From Thermococcus litoralis DSM 5473 (GTDB taxonomy: Archaea > Methanobacteriota_B > Thermococci > Thermococcales > Thermococcaceae), in assembly GCF_000246985.2 (NCBI RefSeq), contig NC_022084.1:1707826-1757914 (forward strand): a stretch of 50,089 bases of DNA, given 5' to 3'. This document shows, one piece after another, positions 36,446-45,583 of this stretch. Numbering within the stretch: position 1 is the first letter of the stretch; every line of letters starts with the position of its first letter. A program made the translations under genes and the position numbers. The notes under the pieces are model-generated. The model did not search any database and was not told the origin of the DNA. It saw only the letters and a program-made list of their open reading frames with translations.

Positions 36446-39341
36446 TCTCCTGTTTTTGAGCAATCCAGTAGTAGCATTTGACATCTTTGGGGACAATATA
36501 CCCCCTCTTGTGGTGGAGGAAGACTTGATTCAAGGGACAATATTGGAGCCAATAATAGTGCATGAAGGCAGTCCATATTCTGTAGAAGTTCTTGTTGCAG
36601 ATAACAGTGGAATTGAAAAGGTATCTCTTCTCTACAAGGTCAACAATGGAAACTGGCAGGAAGTCCAAATGAAAAAGGAGAGCTTACTAGGAGGACTAGA
36701 AGACTTGCTTAATATTTTCAACGTTCTTCCCATGACTTATAGCCGATATAAAGGGCAGATACCCTCTCAGCAGGCGGGTTCTGAAGTATGGTACAAAATA
36801 ATCGCAACAGACAAAAGCGGTAACTCATTTGAAAGTGTTCCTAGATATTACATCGTTGATAATCCACAAGGAAAGAAAGTACTAATTGTAGACCCTTCAT
36901 ATCCTTCTTGGTACGGAAAGTCCTTAGTCCCTTGGATGCAGGAGTTATTAAACAATATTGAAGAGAATTATCCCCTAAAATCACCTATCAGGGCTAGGAT
37001 ACAAGAACTCTTAGAAAATATGACTCTTGCAAAAGAATACGAAGGATACTTGTTCCCGAAACACTATTGGAGTGTTCTTGCCAAAGATTACCAACTTAAG
37101 ATAATTACCAAATTTGACTTCGAACAAATAACGTCCTTTGAGCCAAAAGTAGTTATCCTTTCTAATATCTGGCTTAATCCATGGGAACTCTCCTTAGACG
37201 AACAGAACAACCTTATAAGGTATCTGCGAGAGCATAACGGAGGACTTATAGTCACACATGGTAGTCTCCATGATTCAATTATCTATGAATCTCCAGAGAA
37301 GCAAGTAGAAGTTGGAGTTCCAAAGCACGTCGGAAACTTAAGCGTGTTGTATGTCAATGCAAACCTCCCCCAAGCACTTCTTGAGAGTAAAAATTTATGC
37401 GACATAGTAGAGGCAAAGAAGGAGACTCTTGCGACAGTTCTAGGCTTTAAACTTGCTCCACTTATAGAGCAAGCAAAGAAAACACTAGCTGATGGCCTCT
37501 ATATGGCCGGGCAGGTAGAGGTTGCTACAGTAGTTGGCTCAATGCCACTATTTCCAGTTTACGCCCCATTCTCAGGTAAGCTTGAGGTAAGAGAAGCACA
37601 TCCGATATTAAGTGGTCTGCTGACCGAGTTCAAAATTAAAATCCCAAGTGCTTATGAAAAAATTGGACAGAATGGTTATACACTCTTCGGATGGCAATTT
37701 GTCTTACCATCCGAGATCCTCTACAGGAGCAGGGAGAGATGGAGAAGCATTAAGAGTGAGAGCCAAGAATTCCTAAACAAACTCTCGGAATACCAAAAGA
37801 GAATTATTGGAAAGTCATCATTAAAATATCAAGAAAGAGCATTGAATGGAGAGCTCATAGATTCGATCTCAAAACTCCAGTTCGGAGAAAAAGACTTCAC
37901 TATTGAAATCTTAGGGAACAAGAAAACGATTCCAGCACCAAAAGAGATTCTTGAAAAGGGAAGAATACTCAAACTCGCAGGAGAGCTTGGTCTAGCGAGA
38001 GCAGTAGCTGTTTCTGATGATGGTAGAGCAGGGATTGTAGTGAGAGACGAACCCTATTTAGAATGTGGCATTAGAACTGTATATTTCAGTTTTGAGGTGG
38101 AAGCAGGGGAGGATGAGAATTCGCATAAATTACTGAAGAATGCAGTGGAATGGGCAAGCAGTTTTGAGTATAAACCAGCTTTAAGAAGTGTCGTCATACT
38201 TGCTAATGATATAGACTGGCAACTTAAAGGAAAAACACTTGCAGAATCTCTCCAAAAGGTAGGATTTCAAGTTATTCATGTTTATGCAAAAGATTTCGAC
38301 AAGTATAAAACTGAGCGACTTATCATAATACTCGGAGGTCCAAAAGCTTATGATGGAGTTGGTGAGGTGGTTCAGGAGGTTCTAGATGAAAAAGAACAAG
38401 AATTTGTAATTGAAGGAAAGCAAAGAATATTTGTAAAAGCAAACGTTTGGACAAAACCTCAACTCGTTATTGTAATTGCGGGGGAGGATAGATATCTGAC
38501 AGCGGGAAAAATCATCGAATACCTAGATTCATTAGATATAGATTACTATCAACTTTTATATCAACTCCTTAATATTCCCCAAATAGGAACTAGCGGAGGC
38601 GAGAATATTATCTCAAACCAGACAATGGGAAAGAGTAGAACAATCAAAGTTCTCATAGATGCATCACATAATCAATATTTCAATGATCAGAGGCTTACTG
38701 GGCTTATAAACAAGATAAAAGAAGAGCTCGGATGGTCAGTTGATGTGAACTATCAACCGATAACATCTAGCGTACTCTCCAACTACAATGTGCTAATTAT
38801 ACCTAATCCGAAATCTGATATTTCTAATGAGGAAGCTCAAGCAATTAAGGAATGGATCAAGAACGGAGGTGGTCTCCTGATTGCGGGGGACTGGTACAAG
38901 TATGTCTACTACCGAAGTCTTAATAAGGTAACTGAGGAGTTTGGAATTAAGTTTAATGATGATGAGCTCATAGATGACGAACACAACACTGGAGAATCTT
39001 ATTATCCACTTATTGGCGAATTTAACCTCGAACACCCCACAACAAGATTTCTTAGTGAGGATCATCAACTCTATTACTGCGGTGATACTTTAGATATAAG
39101 TGGAAGTGCAGTGTGGTTAATAAGAGGTTATGAGAGCTCGTATGCAGTCTCTGATGCGGGAGTTGTCAGCAAAGGAAAGGGTTCTAAGCCAATAGTTGCA
39201 GCTGCAGTGGAAGTTGGCAATGGCAGAGTAGTGGCTTATGGTTCCAGTATGGCACTCAGTGATGAACAGAATGGAGCTTATATCAAGACAAATTGGCCAT
39301 TTATTAAAGGAGTTCTCCTGTGGTTAGCTAAGAAATCTTGA
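36417..39341 (+). CDS. large secreted protein with Ig-like and glutaminase-like (DUF4350-type) domains
   Basis: A 974-residue protein. A signal peptide (VIALLISLLFLSNPVVAF, residues 4-21) is followed by an Ig/Fn3-like domain (about 50-150, ending GSEVWYKIIATDKSGNSF). A first Rossmann-like glutaminase-fold region covers about 155-450 (LREHNGGLIVTHGS), and a second C-terminal one covers about 735-974 (YNVLIIPNPKSDISNEEAQ, WIKNGGGLLIAGDWY) as in DUF4350/GIFT-type proteins. The classical catalytic cysteine is not evident. It is probably anchored outside the cell and acts in sugar or surface binding, which is inference. GGAGGGG lies before ATG 36417. Confidence 0.75.
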   Translation: MKRVIALLISLLFLSNPVVAFDIFGDNIPPLVVEEDLIQGTILEPIIVHEGSPYSVEVLVADNSGIEKVSLLYKVNNGNWQEVQMKKESLLGGLEDLLNIFNVLPMTYSRYKGQIPSQQAGSEVWYKIIATDKSGNSFESVPRYYIVDNPQGKKVLIVDPSYPSWYGKSLVPWMQELLNNIEENYPLKSPIRARIQELLENMTLAKEYEGYLFPKHYWSVLAKDYQLKIITKFDFEQITSFEPKVVILSNIWLNPWELSLDEQNNLIRYLREHNGGLIVTHGSLHDSIIYESPEKQVEVGVPKHVGNLSVLYVNANLPQALLESKNLCDIVEAKKETLATVLGFKLAPLIEQAKKTLADGLYMAGQVEVATVVGSMPLFPVYAPFSGKLEVREAHPILSGLLTEFKIKIPSAYEKIGQNGYTLFGWQFVLPSEILYRSRERWRSIKSESQEFLNKLSEYQKRIIGKSSLKYQERALNGELIDSISKLQFGEKDFTIEILGNKKTIPAPKEILEKGRILKLAGELGLARAVAVSDDGRAGIVVRDEPYLECGIRTVYFSFEVEAGEDENSHKLLKNAVEWASSFEYKPALRSVVILANDIDWQLKGKTLAESLQKVGFQVIHVYAKDFDKYKTERLIIILGGPKAYDGVGEVVQEVLDEKEQEFVIEGKQRIFVKANVWTKPQLVIVIAGEDRYLTAGKIIEYLDSLDIDYYQLLYQLLNIPQIGTSGGENIISNQTMGKSRTIKVLIDASHNQYFNDQRLTGLINKIKEELGWSVDVNYQPITSSVLSNYNVLIIPNPKSDISNEEAQAIKEWIKNGGGLLIAGDWYKYVYYRSLNKVTEEFGIKFNDDELIDDEHNTGESYYPLIGEFNLEHPTTRFLSEDHQLYYCGDTLDISGSAVWLIRGYESSYAVSDAGVVSKGKGSKPIVAAAVEVGNGRVVAYGSSMALSDEQNGAYIKTNWPFIKGVLLWLAKKS

Positions 39342-39381
39342 TTTTCCTTTTTATACTCTCTACTCCATCGGAGGGGTAAAA

Positions 39382-40326
39382 ATGGAGAAAATGAAATTGA
39401 CTTGTGGTCTGGTTGTTGTGTTATTGTTGAGTGTTGCCTTTGCTGGGTGTACACAAAAAGGAACTTCCTTAAATACCTCATCAACAACTACTACACAAAT
39501 ATTAGAAAAGCCAGAAATAAAACTCATAAAGCATAAATGGAGAGAAATAACCCATTCAACAACTGAAATAATTACCGAAATCACAATCTACAACCCTAAT
39601 GCAGTCCCAATTCCAATAGAGAATGCCCTAGTAGAAGTTTACATGAATGACATAAAACTGGGTGCAGGTTCTTCAACAATTGGAGAGATTAAAGCAAAGT
39701 CAGAATCAACAATAGTTATTTCAACAAAGTTTGACAACAGTAAAATTCCTGAATGGTGGGTTTCCCATATAAAGAATGGAGAGAAATCAATAATGAGGAT
39801 TAAGGGGTTCTTGACCTTTAATCTGAAAGTTACAAAAGTTCAGTTCCCAATTGAGTTTTCAAGTCCACTAAAGACTAGCATACTAGCGGGATTGAATTCG
39901 GATACTCCGCAAAAAGTTAGTATTGGTCCGATTACCCTTACAATCGAGTCAATAAAGTCGCATTGGGGAGATGTTACTGCTGATTATACGGAAATCATAA
40001 CATTAGCCACAATCTACAACGACAATTTGATACCAGTGCCAATAACAAAACTTCGCTATTTAGTTGAGATGAATGGGATTAAGATTGCCGAAGGTTCGAG
40101 TAATGTTGCAACCATTATACAGCCAAAGTCTGATGCAACGCTTACATTTGTTACTAAATTGGACAACAGAATGCTTGATGAGTGGTGGGTTAGCCACATA
40201 AAGAATGGTGAAAGAACTAAGGTTAGGGTAATTTTGCAACCAGTTATTGAAGTTGGTGGCAGAGAGTTAGTCTTTACTTTGGCTGAAAGCGAATCAGAAT
40301 TCACTACTAACTTGCTCGGAGGTTAA
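39382..40326 (+). CDS. lipoprotein with two LEA14/WHy-like domains
   Basis: A 314-residue secreted lipoprotein. The N-terminus has a signal helix and a lipobox-like FAGC (cysteine 22 or so), then a Ser/Thr linker. Two tandem repeats follow, about 47-165 and 185-300. Each holds a TEIIT..TIYN(P/D)N..P(I/V)PI pattern and ends in WWVSHIKNGE, typical of LEA14/WHy beta-sandwich domains. The role may be binding or stress protection at the surface. It starts 40 bases after the large secreted protein, preceded by GGAGGGG, so both are likely co-expressed. Confidence 0.8.
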   Translation: MEKMKLTCGLVVVLLLSVAFAGCTQKGTSLNTSSTTTTQILEKPEIKLIKHKWREITHSTTEIITEITIYNPNAVPIPIENALVEVYMNDIKLGAGSSTIGEIKAKSESTIVISTKFDNSKIPEWWVSHIKNGEKSIMRIKGFLTFNLKVTKVQFPIEFSSPLKTSILAGLNSDTPQKVSIGPITLTIESIKSHWGDVTADYTEIITLATIYNDNLIPVPITKLRYLVEMNGIKIAEGSSNVATIIQPKSDATLTFVTKLDNRMLDEWWVSHIKNGERTKVRVILQPVIEVGGRELVFTLAESESEFTTNLLGG

Positions 40327-40353
40327 ATCTTTTATTTTTTGTTTAATTTTTTG
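40327..40353 (+). terminator. T-rich terminator after the lipoprotein gene
   Basis: CTTTTATTTTTTGTTTAATTTTTT lies directly after the stop. It is a strong oligo-T cluster closing the operon 36170-40326. Confidence 0.55.
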
Positions 40354-40755
40354 AATAGGAGACACTCCCATGAATTGCTAACATGCTCTTGCCAAGTCTA
40401 GGAAAAGTGTTAAGATTCCAAAAGCTGGAAGTGATAACTATGTTCCCTCTGATGAGGAAGTGTTAAATGCATACAGAAAAATTAAGAAAGAAGAAACTAA
40501 GATGATATTCAAACTTTTGGCGTTTTCTGAAATAAGGATAGTAGAAGCATCTGCCCTTGTATCTAATTTTGAGGACTCTAATTTATTGAATGATAAATAA
40601 TAATTAAAATAACAACATTGCCAATATCCTCATCAATGCTCAGGGGAACTAAGAACGTCTACTATGCATACATGCCTAGAATTTTGATTTAGAGTCAAAG
40701 AGGATTGACTTGACTAGCAAGGCAATAATAAACAGAATTTGTGCTTTTAGCATGC

Positions 40756-41536
40756 GATACTGTTAGGATAACTGGGGTATCACCTCCTGAAGCCATTCAG
40801 CAAAATCACCAGGCGGACCACCAAACCTAGAATGAATTCTGACAAAATTGTACCAGAAGGCAAACAGAAAAACAAACCTATGAACCCTCCTCCAGTCCTC
40901 ACTCCTGAAATTATTCCAAAAACGCTTTGTTCTTTCCTTCAACGTCCTAAACCAGCGCTCAACACTGTTCCTCGGCCCGAAAGTCACATGCAGATAACCC
41001 AACCCCAGACTCTTAAACGCTGACTTATACCAGCTCGCCCTGTCAACCAGAAAAACAGGCTGCCCTTCACAGGACTTCAAAACAACCAAAATGAAATCCC
41101 TGGCAACCCACCAGTTTCTAACAGTTGTAATCCAGACTGCCAAAACCTCCTTGCTCTCAACGTCAATTGCAGCCCAGAGGTATCTTTTCTTCCCGTTGAT
41201 TTTTATTACTGTTTCGTCAACTGCGATGAAGTTTCGCTGTTTTTTGACTGCGAGGATTTTTGGCTTGTAAACTGCTTCTGCGAGTTTTTGGACTGCCTCC
41301 CAGACTGTTACGTGACTGATTCTGAGGATTCTGGCGATTTGCCGGTAACTGAGGCCTTGCAGGTATAGTTCTACTCCCCTGATTTTCTTTTCTGGTGGGA
41401 TTTTGTTGCGACGAAAGGGTTTTAAGGCTGAGACTACCCAGTAAATAATGGTTTCAGACTTCATGTTCCCCCTTCTTTTTCTGAAGTACTGCCAGTAACT
41501 TAAACCTGACACCCCACAGCTTATCCTAACAGTATC
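40756..41536 (-). mobile_element. IS6-family insertion sequence (ISPfu-type), complete
   Basis: A 781-bp element with terminal inverted repeats beginning GATACTGTTAGGATAA on both ends (40756-40771 and 41521-41536). It is flanked by an exact direct repeat TTTAGCATGC (40746-40755 and 41537-41546). IS6 elements usually make 8-bp duplications; here 10 bp repeat. The integrase frame is restored exactly when one copy is removed, so the duplication is real. The transposase reads leftward. Confidence 0.92.
40763..41464 (-). CDS. IS6-family transposase
   Basis: A 233-residue DDE transposase. An N-terminal helix-turn-helix (GLSYRQIARILRISHVTVWEA) precedes the catalytic core. Likely catalytic residues are Asp in FIAVDETVIKING, Asp in VFLVDRASWY, and Glu in GPRNSVERWFRTLKERTKRFWNNF. 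The order and spacing match IS6 enzymes of Pyrococcus. GGGGGAAC before ATG 41464 selects this start over the extension to 41512. It appears intact. Confidence 0.93.
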   Translation of the reverse strand: MKSETIIYWVVSALKPFRRNKIPPEKKIRGVELYLQGLSYRQIARILRISHVTVWEAVQKLAEAVYKPKILAVKKQRNFIAVDETVIKINGKKRYLWAAIDVESKEVLAVWITTVRNWWVARDFILVVLKSCEGQPVFLVDRASWYKSAFKSLGLGYLHVTFGPRNSVERWFRTLKERTKRFWNNFRSEDWRRVHRFVFLFAFWYNFVRIHSRFGGPPGDFAEWLQEVIPQLS

Positions 41537-41734
41537 TTTAGCATGCCGGGAAAGTACTTAAGAGAGTGGAACTACAACTTCTTGATTCTTAACTGAGTTC
41601 CAGAGCCCGTTGCAGATTTCATTCAAGGAAGGGCTCCAATAACTGTTGGTTCAATGCATTATTTAGCCAAAGTTAAGCAAGCGGATGAGTAGTATTCGAG
41701 AATTGCAAACAAGTTACTGAGGATTTTTGACTAA

Positions 41735-42134
41735 AATTTTCTAATATTTTTGGAGTTTATAACTCTGCTCTCTCGATTTTTGTAACTCTTGCTTTGGTAA
41801 GTCTTCTTATCTTTCTTAAACTCTTCAAGATTCCCAAACTTATGCGAAGATGACTAAGTAACCCTCTTGATGGATATATAGTAGTAAAGATGGGGGAAGA
41901 TCGGAGAACTATTCGAAACTCAGTTCTGAACATGGATTTAGCTCTCAACAATTAGCAAGAAAGGAGCACTAATACAATCACCGTAAAGGTGTTAATCAGA
42001 AAATTTTTATTAGAAAAACATAGAAAAATATTAAGGAAAACAGGTAGTATGAATAGGTGAGAGATGTTTTTCTTTTGTTTTTTCAAAAGATTTTGAAAGT
42101 TAATGAGGTGATGGATTGTAGAAGGGTGGTAACT
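41735..42134. other. 400-base region without a convincing gene
   Basis: It follows the integrase remnant. A 64-codon frame on the minus strand (41757-41951) has no family match or clear ribosome binding site. ATTTTTATTAG near 42003-42013 could be a promoter element for the rightward gene set. Nothing else is seen. Confidence 0.4.
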
Positions 42135-42575
42135 ATGAGAAAGGATCCACTTTCCGGAATTGGAGATAGTCTTGAGGATGTTATTGGGGGAGTCTTAATC
42201 TCAATATTCGTTGGAATTTGGGGTATGGTAGTTACAATTCTTGTCAACGTTGCTATTCAGCTGAATGTTCTAGAGGCTGCATCTTGGACTTTGCAAACGT
42301 GGGGTTTGTTTCTCTTGGTAATTAGCGCATTAGATATTGTTGGAGTTTTTGCTCTTGGAATGATAGGTCTCTTTGCATCTGTGGCTTATGTACTTGGTAG
42401 GATATTTGGTTACGGTCTTCTATATTGGTGTTTTTCGCTAATACACCAAATTATGCCTTCGATTCCTGTTCTCCAATTACCTACTGCATCAGTACTACTG
42501 AACATTTTCATTCTTCTTTTGTTGTTAATAGTTAGGATCGGTATGAGTGAGAACCAAGAAGTTTTCAGGTGGTGA
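42135..42575 (+). CDS. membrane protein of the IS-bounded region
   Basis: A 146-residue protein with about four hydrophobic helices (roughly 22-45, 55-75, 78-100, 115-138). No family is recognised. GGGTGGT at 42124-42130 selects ATG 42135, while the frame is open from 42057. The next gene starts two bases after the stop with a GGTGGTGAG site, so both form an operon. Confidence 0.65.
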   Translation: MRKDPLSGIGDSLEDVIGGVLISIFVGIWGMVVTILVNVAIQLNVLEAASWTLQTWGLFLLVISALDIVGVFALGMIGLFASVAYVLGRIFGYGLLYWCFSLIHQIMPSIPVLQLPTASVLLNIFILLLLLIVRIGMSENQEVFRW

Positions 42576-42577
42576 GT

Positions 42578-42844
42578 ATGACTATCCCTTCTTCTATTTT
42601 TGTTCAAATCAAAATGCCGTGGACATGTCGTAGTGGTAAGGAGATTTCCGTAACAATTCAGATCGAAAACCATGACAGTACTTTGTATCCTCTAGGGGAA
42701 AATGAGTATCTTATGATTGAAGCAAGAGTTGAAAAATACTCTAAATTTAACACTGCTTTCTCAGAACCCTTCAAACTTGCCCCTTATGAGTCTAAGAGAA
42801 TAAAGTTTCATTTTAGGCTCCTAGAATCTGGCCAATATAGATGA
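42578..42844 (+). CDS. small Ig-like protein, 3' end possibly broken
   Basis: An 88-residue protein with a beta-sandwich pattern (KEISVTIQIENHDSTLYPLG ... KLAPYESKRIKFHFRLLESG), like Ig-fold accessory proteins. GGTGGTGAG precedes ATG 42578. After the TGA at 42842 another frame encodes a plausible hydrophobic helix (QSDPISAIIAAILSNLATKI) to a stop at 42935-42937, which could be a lost membrane anchor. A 10-bp tandem repeat CAGATCCAAT (42859-42878) lies at the junction. The natural end is therefore uncertain. Confidence 0.55.
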   Translation: MTIPSSIFVQIKMPWTCRSGKEISVTIQIENHDSTLYPLGENEYLMIEARVEKYSKFNTAFSEPFKLAPYESKRIKFHFRLLESGQYR

Positions 42845-43074
42845 GTTAATACTTTTGGCAGATCCAATCAGATCCAATTAGTGCTATCATCGCAGCTATT
42901 CTCTCTAATCTTGCAACTAAGATAATAAAGGGATAGAGAGGCATTTGAGCAAAGGTAAAAAAATTCAGCCAGTTGTGACCGTGTAGGGAAGTAAAATTAG
43001 AACACTAAACAAGCATAATATTTACGTACGGAAAATATTTAAGGGATAACATCGTAATTTGTATGGTGATATAT

Positions 43075-43391
43075 ATGGCGCTTGAAGATTATTTAATGCC
43101 AAATGAGGAAATTAGGTTTCAAAGCAATACTTATGTGGGTTATGGAGATAAGTTGTATCAAGTGATACTTACCGACAAGCGGTTGATCCTCTATGCCAAG
43201 AGAGGTCTTCTCTTTAAGAGTGATGATGTAGTGTCGTGGAAATTAGAGGAAATTCAAGGATTAAAATATAATGAACAAGGTATCATTGGGAAGAAGGGAT
43301 CATAGAAATCCATGGTAAAACAAAAGTTCAACTCTATGGTTCTGCAAAGGAAATGAAGGCACTATATCAACAACTCATGGAATTCTGGTGA
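43075..43391 (+). pseudogene. PH-like (bPH) domain protein with one frameshift
   Basis: About 105 codons when repaired. ALEDYLMPNEEIRFQSNTYV followed by VILTDKRLILYAKRGLLFKSDD is the bacterial/archaeal PH-like pattern, and the end (IIEIHGKTKVQLYGSAKEMK, then a C-terminal helix) is in another frame. Adding one G to the run 43296-43298 joins them. GGTGAT selects ATG 43075; a TATA-like AATATTTAAG lies near 43034-43043. PH-like domains of this group bind membranes or act as protein adaptors. The role is unknown. Confidence 0.7.
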
Positions 43392-43425
43392 ATACAGACA
43401 GAGAATATTTGGGAGAGGAGGAACA

Positions 43426-44659
43426 ATGCGAACTAGTGAATTGTTTTATATTTTTGAAAAGTTACCTCCTCGTTTTGTTTTGGACGGATACTGGAATATT
43501 TTTCTTGCAATTCGAATGGATCTTTTCAAACAAGAAGAGGAGAAAAAACATGAACTTCTTGAAAAGTTGTTGTCCCTCTCAGGCCTCTCATTAGATGCAT
43601 TGAAAGTAATCTTAGATGATGTACTTACACTTCTTGTAGAAGAAAATCTAATGGTTCAATCCCAATTTGAAAGTCATGTAGAAGTAGAGTTTGAGCTTGA
43701 GGAAATTTATAACGTACTCAGGAAAAGCGTTAGGAATTCAACCCGTAGGATGGTAGCGTGGGCGATATGGAGACTTTGGACACGTAAAAGTAAAATTACA
43801 ATGGAGGATATACTTCGAGAGGTTTCATATCCAGACGAAGTGTATGAAGTTATACTCAAAAACAGCCTTTCTTCGAAATACCCAATTAGGCAATCAAAGG
43901 AGTTTCTGCTAAGTGATGCTTGTGAGAGAGTAAAAAGGATCCAAATGATGTATCCCGAAGAGAAAAATCCACATGAAATCATTCAGAGGATCCGTCAAAT
44001 TGAGGCTGAGGAAGTTTCCAAGGTTCTGGAAAGAATTGGTATTACAGATAATTTTCTGAAAATGAAAATATAGAAAATGTTAAACAAATTTTATATGAAT
44101 GTTCCAAAGATATGTGGCCTTTCTTTGGAACCATCGTTGTCAAGCCCAATCCCTATTTCAAGCTATTTCGAGGCCAATCTTCAACACTCTATGTTGACTT
44201 TCCAAATGAAGCAATCGAATACGTAATTGAGAGGTTAGGATATATTAGTGAAACATCCAAAACAAAAGAAGAATTTTACGAAAGGGCAAAAATGTTCATA
44301 AACGCAGTAAATGACATACTGAATAAAGAAGGCATCCCATGGTTGAGATTTTCGGTACAAACAAATTTATGAAAAAGCCTTACGGTTTAAAAATCTTGAT
44401 AAAGTGGGATAAATTTATGGATTATGTAGAGGAGTTCTCCAGTGGAAGTACTCCAATTTGGGAAAAATACAATTATGTCTCTTCAAGCCGTTTGCCAACT
44501 ATTGAAATACTTTTGCATAGGAATCAGGAGAAACGCCAAAGAGATATGGAGAGAGTTCAGAGGACTGTTAAGAATCTATGCAAGCACGATCTAGAAGCTA
44601 TTGACAATAGCTTAAATGGAATACTAGAAATAATTGAAACAACGCGAGAGAAACTCTGA
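43426..44659 (+). pseudogene. unknown protein of about 411 residues with two frameshifts
   Basis: Three consecutive frames join when one base is added to the T-run 44052-44055 (restoring ITDNFSENENIENVKQILYE) and one to the C-run 44336-44338 (restoring EGIPMVEIFGTNKFMKKPYG). The repaired protein is mainly helical and charged; the first 160 residues may include a winged helix (SKITMEDILREVSYPDEVYE). No family is recognised. GGAGAGGAGG precedes ATG 43426. It is in the middle of the rightward gene set of the IS-bounded region. Confidence 0.65.
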
Positions 44660-44692
44660 AGACTCTCGAACAGGAGGAAAATCCCTCTTGCC

Positions 44693-45544
44693 ATGCCAGC
44701 ATACATGATTGAGGCGAGAGTGATTATAGAAACAATTCGTCAGATGGTAAAGAGTGGCCTATTTCCAAGTTGCTATAGGGAGTTTCGTAAGTTCTTAGAG
44801 GACTTTAGTTGGGCTTTTTTCGGCGATTACCTTCTACTCAAGGCTTACAGAAGGTATGGTCTTCCTTCTCCTAGTTATGCCTTATTAGTCTCAAAAGAAT
44901 GGTACGAATGGAGGGACAATAAAAAGCTCATGCTTAACTTGGTAAATGCTAGAAAGATAGTAAATGAACTTTATAATAGACTCAAAGAAAAGTATCCAAA
45001 TCTTCCTGGAAAGGACAAATTCTGGAGTATCGTTATATCAGAGGTAACATTCCCATCATTTGTCTTTCTCTTTGGTAAAGAGATATGTGGTGAGAGTCTC
45101 CCGAGAGAAGTTCCACGCTATCTCCTCCATGCACAGATAACGCCCTATGCTACTAAGGATTTTGAGCATATTGGAGAAGTTCTCAACCTGCCTAACCCTG
45201 ATACATTTGGAAAAGATGTCATAGAGGCTATAGGTAGAATGAGAAACGGGGCTAATAAGAATTCAGCATTTATTATCCCACCGTATCCTGCCAATGATTT
45301 GGTGATGATCCTCGTTGAGAAATGGTCCGGGGTTAAAGGATTAAAAGCTAAATATGACGAGTACAGCACTTTCGTCCATTCTTATCCAGAGTCATGGCTA
45401 GTATTTCCATTTTCCTCTGTCATTGAGGTTAAAGTCTTCAAGAAGGAAATTATGGAGATTGAAAACATAATCAAAGAACTCTGGAGAGCTTATTTGAATA
45501 TCCTCAAAGCCAAATCTAAACACTCCTCCAAAAAGAAAGCGTGA
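44693..45544 (+). CDS. hypothetical protein, 283 residues
   Basis: A helical protein with conserved-looking tracts REFRKFLEDFSWAFFGDYLL and AKYDEYSTFVHSYPESWLVF. The last stretch (Y...S.fvH) vaguely recalls DUF5677-type proteins, which I cannot confirm. It follows the 411-residue gene in the same frame after a 33-base gap containing AGGAGG. Its last 55 bases are overlapped on the other strand by a short stub frame (45490-45579). Confidence 0.65.
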   Translation: MPAYMIEARVIIETIRQMVKSGLFPSCYREFRKFLEDFSWAFFGDYLLLKAYRRYGLPSPSYALLVSKEWYEWRDNKKLMLNLVNARKIVNELYNRLKEKYPNLPGKDKFWSIVISEVTFPSFVFLFGKEICGESLPREVPRYLLHAQITPYATKDFEHIGEVLNLPNPDTFGKDVIEAIGRMRNGANKNSAFIIPPYPANDLVMILVEKWSGVKGLKAKYDEYSTFVHSYPESWLVFPFSSVIEVKVFKKEIMEIENIIKELWRAYLNILKAKSKHSSKKKA

Positions 45545-45579
45545 AATTTCGCTAGTGGTTCGATAAGTTCTTGGCTCAT
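45490..45579 (-). CDS. truncated short frame (stub 1) matching stub 2
   Basis: A 29-residue frame starting MSQELIEPLAKFHAFF at ATG 45579, preceded by GGGGTGAG. Its first 14 residues match those of stub 2 at 47973-48053 (MVGQEVIEPLAKFHA), and several differences are synonymous. It begins five bases after the stop of the 421-residue gene (opposite reading order on the minus strand). The remainder overlaps the 283-residue gene in antisense. Probably the 5' relic of a repeated gene or a small peptide. Confidence 0.45.
   Translation of the reverse strand: MSQELIEPLAKFHAFFLEECLDLALRIFK
45542..45561. repeat. 20-bp direct repeat, left copy
   Basis: TGAAATTTCGCTAGTGGTTC recurs exactly at 48013-48032 in the same orientation. 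The pair brackets the 421-residue/PIN/YwgA-like module. It is the most conserved part of the two stub frames. Confidence 0.9.
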
Positions 45580-45583
45580 TGAC

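Larger units (their letters stand above)
40385..41734 (+). pseudogene. decayed SSV-type integrase (C-terminal part) split by an IS6 element
   Basis: Before the IS the sequence reads ALAKSRKSVKIPKAGSDNY, VPSDEEVLNAYRKIKK and FKLLAFSEIRIVEASAL (with the active-site arginine region), then a stop at 40599, then LRGTKNVYYAYMPR in another frame. After the IS, removal of one 10-bp target copy joins AFS to MPGKYLREWNYNFL, followed by VADFIQGRAPITVGSMHYLA and KQADE, with stops at TGA and TAG. These are conserved parts of the plasmid/fusellovirus-like integrases of Thermococcales (pT26-2 type). It is the relic of another integrated element. Confidence 0.8.

Noticed and set aside
41757-41951. A 64-codon minus-strand frame in the gap after the integrase relic
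   Set aside because: It has no clear ribosome binding site, no family resemblance and biased basic composition. I treat it as a chance frame.
42859-42878. The tandem CAGATCCAAT repeat as the cause of the frame loss in the Ig-like gene
   Set aside because: The downstream hydrophobic helix can be read through the repeat without removing a copy, and the stop at 42842 lies before it. The cause is unresolved.
45542-45570. GGTTCGATA near the direct repeat as a tRNA T-loop
   Set aside because: No acceptor stem, anticodon arm or CCA-side pairing is present nearby; the match is part of the stub frame.
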